From contig JAGVSM010003978.1 in the NCBI GenBank assembly GCA_022494885.1, positions 62,001 through 126,000 of the forward strand: a DNA stretch of 64,000 nucleotides. Reading direction: 5' to 3'. Numbering within the stretch: position 1 is the stretch's first letter; each line of letters begins with the position of its first letter. The stretch comes from Micrasema longulum. Its lineage: Eukaryota; Arthropoda; Insecta; Trichoptera; Brachycentridae. The notes under the pieces were generated by a model, which was not told the DNA's origin, ran no database searches, and worked only from the letters and a program-made list of their open reading frames with translations. The translations under genes and the position numbers were made by a program. Positions 43,101 to 55,100 of this stretch are shown here, in pieces.

Positions 43101-46100
43101 GATATGACTGAACTTAGAGATTCCGAAAATAAGTCTCGCTGCGGCATTCAATACAGATTGTAGGCGAGTCATTTTGTTCATAGGTAGACCTGCTTATTCA
43201 ATACAGATTGTAGGCGAGTCATTTTGTTCATAGGTAGACCTGCTTAGATACCATTTCAATAATCGACTCTAGACACTACAAACGCATTTATTAATTGACG
43301 GGCGGCATCAACCGGCAAATTTTTGCGTATGCGTTTAATTTGTCTCAGCTAGTAGAAGCATGAACTTATCGTTCTACTAATTTGAGCGTCAAGAGAAAGG
43401 TCAGAATTGAGTAAAACTCCCAGTAGTTTAACGGTGTTGGCTATTTTCAATGACGGTGCTAATGATCGGCGTATTAAGTCTGGTTGCCAGAACGCCCTCG
43501 GCCACCTCGGGACTGCAAGGAGAAAGGTTCCGGTTGCCTTGTTCAGGTGTGCTAGGATTCGTGGTATTAAGTTTGGCGGGGGAAAAATCCAGGCAAGATT
43601 GTAATCCCAACATTGACTGAAAGCGTTCTGAAAGATTGCCCACGAGTCTGTGCAATCTCTTGAAACATATGTTGAAGTCACGTGTGCCGTTTTGGAAGCG
43701 AACAGGTCTAAATCCAGGATAGTGGGTGTTTTTTAAAAGAAGGAAAATTTTGGAAGTTTAGGATCAATGAAATATTATAAGTAAAAAAAGAATAAAACAT
43801 TTTTGGGCCTATAAAATATGCATGTCTCTGTGCGAGTCTCGTTTTACAATGTGGTATTTCTAACACACGATTCCTTCTTTGACTTTTAATATTTTTTTTG
43901 TACATTTCCAAGAAACTTTTCCATATAATTGAATGTTCTAATTTTTACCACACGTAAAAAAACATGTTTTGTACCCAATTTTCCGTAGGGCTGGAATTCC
44001 CCATGGATGTTTTGGACATAAAGAACGAGAATTAAAAAAATACATACAGATTACAGAAATGTAATATAAGCAATGAGTTTACTTCACCTTAAAAAATAAT
44101 GTCAGTTAGTTCACCTTACTCGCCTTCCATACTCTTTTACTTTTATTTGCTTTTTATATATATTGATAATTTTTATGTTTTTCTTATTATGTATTTTTGT
44201 ATAATTTAATTTAGTACGTACTATTATTTGGCATATGATTTATTGCTCCTATTCCTTATATTTCTTACTATAATTGAGTGAATTTCTAGAAAACATAACT
44301 CAATTATCATTTCAATTATGCTTTTATATATATTCTTTTTCTGTTGATTTAAATCATGCTCTTATTTTGTGTTATTTTTTTATATTTTTTTTAATACTAC
44401 TATATTTTACTATTATTTTGTTGATTTTAATGATACCACTATTTTGTATATTTGATTATATGTGATTCTTAATTTGTATAATTTATATTTTAAAAATCAT
44501 TTCTGAATATCTTTTTTGCATTGTATTCTTTGGAATTTGATTATTTATTACATTTACCTTTTTTTTCTAGATTGTTATTATATGTCATAATAATTTGATC
44601 TATTTAATTTTACTATGTATTTTTTATTGTTATTTATTGTGGCTTGACACGGGCATAGCCTAAAAAGCCTTAATAAGTTCATAAATATTTAATTTTGTAA
44701 TTTTGAATGAATAAATAAATGGGCTCATAATATCATAGTTGCCATTGTCTGGACTTTCTACAAAAAGTCCGTCTATCTTAAAACAGGGATTTGATACGCA
44801 CATGTGTAATGCGCAAGGGACTTTTTTACGATTTCTGAATCCGACGACTCACCTTCCCGTTGATGATCTCGTTCATGGTCATGAGCTGGAATTCGTCTGC
44901 GCAACAGTTAGCGTCCCCGCGTCGGCACTTGAGTTCGGCCTCTGGCGGCGTGAGGCCGGGGGTCGTGACGTTACTCCGCCACCAGAACTTGCCAGAGCGG
45001 CACGCGTCCTTCTTCTGGGCGCTCTGCATGTTCTCGTCGACCTAGAGATAATCCGACACTAAGCCGATCACAAGGAACTGTAGCACGGGGGCTAGACTGC
45101 ACTTATCTATTGATTTGGGTGAAACAAGTCACAAAGCTGGCGACGAAGTCTTTAGAACGGGGAAGCGGCATAGGCAAAGATAAAGATAATGTATCAATTA
45201 GAAAATAAAATACTCATTATTGCATTTTGTCCTTTAGCTAACAACATTGTGTAGGTCATAGGTTAACTTGTTTTCGTAGGATGACAAAAAAACTGCTTAT
45301 TTCATTGAAAGCTCAACTAAATGTGAGCGATCTGGGTGTTTTGTTCGATTCAAAATTATTATTTAAAGAGCACATTATTAAAATATCTAACAAAGCTGTA
45401 AAATTATTAGGATTTGTGCTTAGAACCGGAAAAGATTTTAATAATATAAACACATTAAAATATCTTTACACATCTCTAGTTAGAAGCCAACTAGATTATA
45501 ATTCTCCAATATGGTCACCTTATCAAATCACTTTCTCAGATTCTATTGAGAGAATTCAGTATAAATTTCTTAGATATATTAATTTTAAGATGGGTTTTTC
45601 TACTAGTCAATTAAATTATAACAAAATTTTAGACTCTCTTGAATTAACTAAATTGCAAGAACGAAGAACATCGACCGATCTTACGACTTTATATAAAATA
45701 ATAAAACCAATGTTTGATACCCTGATCTACTGAAATTGATTTCATTCTATGTACCACCTAGATTAAGCAGAACATCTACAATATTTTACTGTCAAAATTC
45801 TCGAACGGTAGCTCAATATAACTCACCTATTGTTAGATTACAGAATACCGGGAATGAATATGCATCACATTTTGATATATTTAGTTTATCTCTGCCTAAC
45901 TTAAAAAATTAAGTGACCAACATATTTTTTATCAAAAAGAGCAAATCATCTTCAGAAGATTGGGTTGGAATAGTTAAAATTTGATTGATTAATGTATTTT
46001 GTTATTGTATAATTTCTTTAAAAAATATATGTATTTAAAGTAATTAATAATGTGTACAGTACGAGTATATTAATATTTCATACTCGATTTTTTTTTAAAT

Positions 46101-49100
46101 ATTTTTATTTTTAAGCACTCTTTATACCACATATATGTAAATGGCAGAAATGCCGTATATAAATAAATAAATAAATTACACCTTTAAATGTATTAAAAGG
46201 AAACGATTTTTGTAAAAAAACTCATTCACCGCCGTGCTCACAAAGGTCTGTGAGCGCCTACGACAGCACTACTATGCAGTTCTCACAGCATATGTGAGTA
46301 ATTTATTATCAAACAGGTTAGTAGCTTAAGTATTCATCAAGTATAAAGTCATAATTTAATAATTTATAATTTCATAATTTTTTCTCATAATTTCACAGAA
46401 ATCATTATTGAGAACATCCGTCAGAACAGCTGTTCCAATACATGAAAGTGCTGGATATGAGACAACTGTACCTAAAAGAAGCACTTACAGTGGCGGCCTC
46501 CGTGGTGTAGTGGTCAAGACTCACGCACGCTTGACTCACGCACGGAAGGTTCCGGGTTTGATTCCCGGTGAGAACACAAAAAATTTAAATGTGATTTTTC
46601 TCAAGCCCGTAATATAATGTAATGTAATGTCTCAGCAAAATGTCCGTACGAGGTTTTCCCAGAGCATGAGTTATGTTATACCCAAAACCCGTACGACTTT
46701 TGCTCAGAGGCATCTCTCATTTATCGCGCCAAGAGTGTTCAATATTTTGGAAGAGCGTATTAAGCTCTCAAGGACAAAAACTATTTTCAAGAAAGTAGTT
46801 AAGGACTGGATTTTCCTTAGTGAGAGGGATTTGAGTGGGAAACTCCTTGATGATTTTCCGAACGTTGGAATTTACTGTTTACCATATTGATGTGCCATAT
46901 ATACGTGTTTAAAAAAAAAAATTAAAAATGTGTTTCTGATCCTATATTTGTGATGATATACTCATGTGTCTGTGTCAACTAATTGCTAGTCCCATCTCAA
47001 CACAGGACTTTTAGTCCCATGGAGTTGGGACTTATGCCTCAAATAATGTACAATAAACTTATGAATGTAAATAAATAAATAAACAGATAAAATATGTAAA
47101 ATGAGTGTTTAAACTAATAAATAAAATAAGTCAAATTTTAACACGGGGAAAGAGTTAAAAACTTATTTACAAAAGGAAATCAATATAGAATTGAATTCCT
47201 GTCAAAGAGAGCTTTAATATGGCAATCGGTTATTTCTAATTTCCAAATAAATATTTCAACAAATGGTATTATAAAATAAGACATTTTTGGCAATTTGCAA
47301 TAACGCCGTCTGATACGCAATAATTGGAAACAATTTAAAACTTTCAATACACACCTTGCTAATTGGTATTAGGAAATTAAGTTGGTAACTCAATATGACC
47401 CTGGTCAGCAACACGACAAAACAAACGAAGGCAGCATTTTCAAAGTCCGTAAGTTGTGCCTCACAGGGGCGGAACTCCACGCGCCAGCCGATTGGAGACC
47501 TCGGGGGAGGCGGCTTGAAGCGCATCGTCTGCCAATTGGTCGACTGGATGTTCTGCAGCAAGAAAACGAGTCAAAATAAATTGTTAGGAAATAAAAAAAA
47601 AATATTATAATGTACTTTACTAGTATGGTTTTAGCAATCATCAATTGATCTAGGTTTTCGTTATTAAATAATCAAATGTATCTCTAATATGGCTTTGAAA
47701 TTTGGTAATAATGCAAATTATCTGATGACAGATCTACCAATTTGTAGCAATGACCATTTTTTTTATCAACAAATATTTTTTCTTGTGTTGAATTAATTTA
47801 TTTGGGGATTAATTCATGAAAATTATGAACTATCACAGTTTAATGACATTGCAAATCATTCACAACTTAAATTACAGTTAGACGATGCGTGTCTCCACCA
47901 CCAACACTCCTTTTCCGCACCGAATGGTGCATAGGGCATTACATTGGTACACCAATCGCAGCGTATCTTGTTATTTTCGTTACACGAAGGTAAAATGGTT
48001 AGTCTTATGCTTCAGGTGCCTGTCCGGGGACTGTGAACTATTCTAGTGTAAATACACCTTTTTAAATAAATATTTAATGCCAACCATGTTGGGAATCTTG
48101 CGTGGTAGGCAAACGCGCTGACCTACTAGGCCGACATGTATCGTATAGGCAAAAAAAAGTATTTAATATTGCATTTGGCACTGAATAAAGTTTTCCAATA
48201 TTTGCTTTTATAACTCGGAGACAAGGTGATAAGTATACGGTTTCAGAAGCATTTATATTTACAAAAAAATTCACATTCTCTTTGCCAGAATTGAGCATGA
48301 GATCTAAAACATTATTATTTTTATTCGTTATAGGCAGGCAGCCTTTGCTGATGCGCCTATATCTCGTGTACTGCTTTTTGTCCAAATTCTTCTTCCTTCA
48401 AAAAAGCATCCAAACGGTTCTTGAGCTGGTTAACCGAATCGTAATGGACAACTAGAATTGGCAATTTATTCCAGTCTAAAACTACCCAGCTGATTTTCCG
48501 CTCAGTTTCATCGCCGATTTTCCGCTCAGTTTTGCCAAAAGAAAAATAAGAAGCAGGACCCTTCAACTCTGGAACGATCGCTATTTGAGTGAGACAACCG
48601 GAAGTGTAACTAAAATGTTTTTCCCTACAATTTTTCATGCCTATGATTTCAGGAGAATGCAGAATGCTGGCTACGAGCTCACCCAGATGCTTACGGGTCA
48701 TGGTGGGTTTATGAGCTACCTGCATCGCTTCAATCTCTCCGAAATCGACAGCTGCTCATGCGACGATGAAACTCCTCAAGATGTCCCTCACCTGTTGATG
48801 CATTGCCCCTTTTTCAGCTTTCAAAGACAACAGCTGGAGGCGCGATGCAGAAGCTTGAGTGAAGATCTATGCGACATCCCATCGGTGATAGGTAATAAAG
48901 AACTCACACGAGAGGTAGTATTCTACATGATCAATATAGTGCAGGCTATTGGTAAAATAAACCAAAGTAGGGAAGAAAATGCCAAACACTCCTCTAGTGG
49001 AACGGAAGGCCTGTTGACTACTGCCAACAGGCCGGCTTCTCCTGAAGAGTTTTAAATGGTTTTCTCTCCACATAAGCAAATGCTGAGAAGTTCCTGATTG

Positions 49101-52100
49101 GCCCACATTAGTATATCCCTCCTGATCCCAACAGTTTAGATAAATTTAAAGAAATTTAATTGCAGAAAAAACCACTTTTGAAATATAAACCTTGTATATT
49201 ATAAGCAAGGTAAATAATAAAGCAACTCCTATATAAAAAAAAAAAAAAAAAACTACCCAGCTGGAAAGGAAGTTTTTCTTGGGATCTAGGTGGAATTGGG
49301 GACGATAGATCTTCCAGTTATGATCCCGTAAATTTGTATTGGGATTTAATTGATACATCTCATGCAGGGGGCAGTCATATTAATTATTGAGTATCTTATA
49401 AGTTTCAATCGAGTCCCCTCTCTTTCGTCGTTCTTCCAATGATGAAAGTAAGGCATCCTTTTGAGTAATTTGGGGATTTTTGTAGCACATCTTTGGACTT
49501 TTCCAATAGCTCGATGTCTTTAAAACATGTACAAACTTTTACAGCGGAAGATAAGCAAGAAAACCACAAAATGGTTCCAAAACAGGATGTTAGTCGAGAA
49601 AAAGACAAAGGAGTAATTGAAAACGAGGGATATTATTTTATGTTCCGCTTACTTCAAAATGGTCGGTGTCTTCTTCGTCATTTTGGTGGACTTTCTCGGA
49701 GAAGAGGGAAACCGTATCTCTGATGAAGAGGTGGGCAATGTGCTGAGCCAACGGGTGGTCAATATCGTTGTCTCTCAGCTGTCGGTATATATTCTCATCG
49801 TACGTCAGTGGAATGTCATTAAACCTGAAAATATTCCAATTTGATGTATAGTGTTCTTATATGTGATGTTTTGCGGTGTTCAAGCATGTTTTGTTTGATA
49901 ATATTTTGCAATGTTCACATTATATAAATGATATTTGTAATGATTTGTGATATAAATATAATGATGTAATAACTTATATTTACATTATTAATTTACAAAA
50001 TACTTGGTACACTTCCACTTATTTATTTTGACCAATTAGCGCTGTCACCCTCTAATGGGCATCTTCAGACATCTTCGGACCAGTCTGAAGATGCCCATTA
50101 GAGGGTGAAAGCGCTAATTGGTCAAAATAAATAAGTGGAAGTGTACCAAGTATTTTTTTAATTAACAACTTATATGTAAATATAAGTTATTACATCATTA
50201 CAATGGAATTCCATTAAGAATTGTCAATAAATAATTTAAATGAAAAAATATAAATATAATAAAGATTTATGGTGTTCCATGGTGTTTGTGATATTAAGAT
50301 AATGTCATGAGATGTTCATAATATGATATTAGTAAGTTTTGTATGATATTAGGTCTATAACTTGAAAACCATTTTTTTTTTTAGGAAATTTGAGCTATAT
50401 CTATATATTTGTATGATATCAATATGTTTTTTGTGATTTTCAAAAGATATTAATGTGAACATATTACAACAGAGATGAAGAACATTTAAGAGAAGGTAAT
50501 ATAGAAGTCTAGGCATCTACAGGGCTTATGACCTGTCAATGGCTGGTTTAAGTGGCCACATTACACACTGTGTAACATTCCCCATTCTGCCCCTATTTGA
50601 ACATCTATACTTCTTCAATTCTTTAATCTGTTGATGTTTGTGAAGTTAATGAGCTGAAACCTTTATTTATGCGGGTGAGATTCATCCAATTGAATTATTT
50701 CACCTACATACTAGGCAACGCCTGAAAATCTTATTTTTTCAATTTCTATACTTCTTCATGGACCAGGTGAATTTATCAACAATATTTTGAGTTTGTCCAA
50801 ATTTTTGTAGTCAAGGACTGGATTCAACTCCCCGGGGAGCTGTTTATATTAACATATTTCATTTCATTTATTTATTCAGATATTTAGAACATTACAGAAA
50901 AAAGACCCAATTCATTCTAAATACAATAATAGATCACAAATTAGAGTAGATAGTTATGTTATTAAAATATTATAACAATTTACAACAGAGATGAAGAACA
51001 TTTAAAAGAAGGTAATATAGAAGTCTAGGCATCTACTGGTTTAAGTGGCCACCAGCCATTGACAGGTCATAAGCCCTGTAGATGCGTAGACTTCTATATT
51101 ACCCTATCTTAAATGTTCTTCATATATGTTGTAATATGTTAATATAAACTGCTCCCCGGGGAATTGAATCCAGTCCTTGTCTACAAAATTTGGACAAACT
51201 TGATATTAATGTGTTGTTGCATAATGTTCATGTGATAATGATGAATGTGTTGTGTGATGTTTATGAGATATTGATGTGCGTGTGATGTTCATATGATACT
51301 GATATGCTTTTGTAATGATCACGTGAAAACGTGTACAGTTTCGTATTTATTTTCATAGACTCACTTATCGGCGAGTGGCGAGAGGTAGGAATCGATGGAA
51401 TCATATCTGGACTTGTGTATGCGGAACTTGTCGGTCGGAGCGAGCGGAGTGATACCCCTTTCCCCGCGCGTGCGACAGTCTACAGACCCTGAGATGACGT
51501 TCCAGCGGCAGTCGACGTCGGTCAGCATCCCACGGTACACGGGTGAAGCTGCTGACAGCGCCAACTGAATACAAACAATAGCAATACGATATAGGATGAA
51601 TAGTCGCTTAATTTTTTTGACAAAATAATTACGGTATTCTCAAATCAACTAAAAACTACTCAATGTTGCAGTTAATATATTACTAATGTTCATTTCAATT
51701 CGTTATCAACATTTTCAATTAAGCTTTGGCCTTTTTTGTAATATCAAGTTTTGATACTGCATTTTAACTAGTTTTGGGCAACTTTTTGTGTGCAATAGCT
51801 GATGTGAAGAGAAAAAATTCTTTCTTCTTTTTAATGACTCTTATGAGACACTTTTTCTTCTAAATTAATCATCTCCGTGATAGCTTTATGGTGAAATAAA
51901 AAAAACTGAAGTTTTTATCAACATCAAAGTGGATTTTTTGAGTTATGGCAGTTTACGGATTGCACGGCAGTATAGTGGCGCATCATCGGAGCTGTGATAT
52001 CTTAAATGGGAATCACATATTCTAAGCCCCCACCCACTTACTTGGATCCGTTTTAAAGGTCTTGTGGACACTTTTCAGATCCACACACTGCAAAAACAAT

Positions 52101-55100
52101 TTTTTTTAGCTGCAATGAACGGTGATTTTTTAAATTATTTTTTATTATTTTAATAGTATAATTATACATTTTTACAATTTAAAAAAAAAAAAAAAATTCA
52201 CTTGTTATATTTTTACTAAAACTAGAATCTCACCGAGCCACTTTTTGTAGCTTGTTGGTGAAGATTATATTTATACTAACTTAATAATATTGAATAACAG
52301 ATAAAAATTAACAGCCGGAAAGATCAGAATAAACATGTTTATACAAATAATAATATTTAAATTTATTTTTTAAATACAAGAAAATATATGAAAAATTAAA
52401 AATATTTACACCTAAGCTACTATTCATATATAAACTCTTGATCGAGTAGCCACTCTCTTATTTTGCTCTTGTTACAATGTGAGTTGAATTTAAGTTTTTT
52501 TGGTAATAAATTAAAAATTCTAGGTACTAAATATTTGAGAGTTCTATTTCCATATTTATTACATACTTTAGGTACTACCAAGCCATCATTAGACGTGAAG
52601 CGTGTATTATGGTTATGTTTGAGAGCAAACTTGAATGTATTACTATTAAATTGTTCCAAAATGATGCAAAGCCACAGTAGTCCTCGAACAGGCAGAGTTT
52701 TGATTGTTTTGTACAGGAGATCATTATTACTTCTTTGTTCGTAAATCTCTGCAGGTACAATTCGCTTAACTATAGAATACTGTAGACCCTGGATCATTTT
52801 AATATTAGTTTTAGTCGAATGTCCCCACGACTTTATACCATATCTTATTATTGATTCTACTAAAGAAAAATACATAATTTTAAGAGTGATTTTAGGCAAA
52901 ATAAAAGAAAACTTACAAAAAGTACTCACAAGAGTTTAATTCTTTGTTTATAAAAGATATGCATTTTTTTATTAGAAATTACGTTTGCTGCTTTCAATGC
53001 CCCTATTACCGTCAGAGCAACTTAAGTATATACAGTAAGTTTGTCTGTCACCCTCAATTTAATTTTCCCAATTCTGACGGCGATAGGTTATGTTAGTTCA
53101 GCAGCTTGTTAGTAAACCAGAAGAAACCATTAAATTTGTTAGTGAAAATTCTTGATGGAAGTTCATTGTAATTTATTATAGAAATAAAAAACGAGTGATA
53201 CTTTAATCCACAAATTTGGAAAATCCAGTGACCGGTTTCATTTATTTATTTATATATACGCCCAATGGACATTTTTATGGACACATTTATACATGGAAAA
53301 TTATTATAAAAAAAATAGAAAGACTCAATGGTTTATAGTAGACTTTGTGGGAGTGGAAGCGGGAGAGAGGTGTTTATAATTGAATTTGATTCAGTGATCG
53401 TTTGAAAGAAGACAACTTGTTATCAAAGAAATCAAGACTGGTATGTTTGTTGGCAGACCTAAGAATTCTGGGCATAGGGAATTTCATCGCTTTCGCGACA
53501 TCTTCGAGACTGGTATTTTTTATTAAGGAGTTTAATGTATTCATACAAAACAGAGGTAAGGACAAGGAATTCAAAATTGTACAAAAGTAAATTAAATAAA
53601 ATTATTTCTGTAATATATTTTTACTAACGACTTTTTACCCGTTGTTTTCCAGAAATCATAATTGACAAAAATCACACTCACGAAGGATGGGACACTAAAA
53701 ATAAAAATAAAATATATATACAATACTTAACCTCATTAAAATAGCATTATATCAACTCATTAGTTAACCCGAAAAATTTTGTTAATGATCCTTGAGATAA
53801 AAATAATTTTATTTAATTTACTTTCATAGAATTTTGAATTCTCTATTCTTACCTCTGTTTTGTACAAATACACTGAACTCCTTAATAAAATACCAGTCTC
53901 GAAGAGGTCGGGAAAGCGAAGAAACCGGTCACTGGATTTTCCGAATTTGCGGATTAAAGTATCACTCGTCTTTTATTTCTATAATAAATCAGAAGAAACA
54001 AGTCCGATCAGGAGAAACAGAACCATATATTATCAAAATTGTGAAACTAATCAATCCCCTTCTATAACTAACAGTGAAAATATTACCCCACATTACCCAC
54101 GACTTTTTCCTTGAAGCCGGCACAACCGCGGACATGTTAATAGCTGTCCGTGTATATAATAATAATAATCAGTCACTTAGCTTTTTTTTACCGTCGATAT
54201 ATACTAAAAAATGATAACGAGTAAAGTAACAGAAAAAATTACTAACGACCATTGATTAGCACATGCTACGCGGGTCAGTGGAGATATAAAAGAGAGTTCA
54301 TGAGTAATTGCTTACATAACTCATAGAGTACAATGGAGAATGAATTTATTACGGTGTGACCCTAACCTTTGAAAGATTGTGAAACAAGTGACACAATTCA
54401 CATGTCAGGACATGTCTAGATCACTTTTTCTCTAAACTGCGGAAGGGGACATCCAATACGACCAGAAATTATATTTTAACCACTGTGTGGTTATGATGTC
54501 ACATGAGTCTACATAGAATACAAAACTTGATATAAATCTATTATTTTTTAAGCAATAATAATAATGGTTAATTAACAAAAATAACAATTACTGTATCTAC
54601 TACATACACAGTTAGGTAAAAGATTTCTCTGGATCATGTCTAGTCTGCCTAACTAGGTAAAACCTGTTTTAAGGCAGACAATTTTATGCAAAATAAACAA
54701 TAATATTACTACCTACAAGTTAATTAACTATACAGTTATACATTATTAATTTATACCATTTATTATGTAAGAATGTTTTTGAGTACATTTTCCGATTTTT
54801 TATTTGGGTAACATATTGAGTATTTTGGGCCCCAGAAACCTGAAATTTCTTTGCCCAAATTCAGAGTTTGTGGTAGACCCCATGACCCATCCTCTAGTTT
54901 GACTTCTGATAGTGTGGGAGTGTTCCTTTTGGGAGTTGGTAGAATAATTTGCTTTCACAAACATAATTATTCTAGATATATATAATTGCCTTATATCTAA
55001 TATATTGAATTCATCGAAAAACTTGACGCTAGGGCACCTGAAGGGCTTTTTAAAAATTATTTTAATGAACTTGTATTTTGCAATAACAGGCCTAAATTAT

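Noticed and set aside
42747..43181. 144-codon host gene
   Set aside because: It is the C-terminus of a CR1/L2-like LINE, present again at 9829-10418 and ending in the same SKSFE stop and ATAATA tail.
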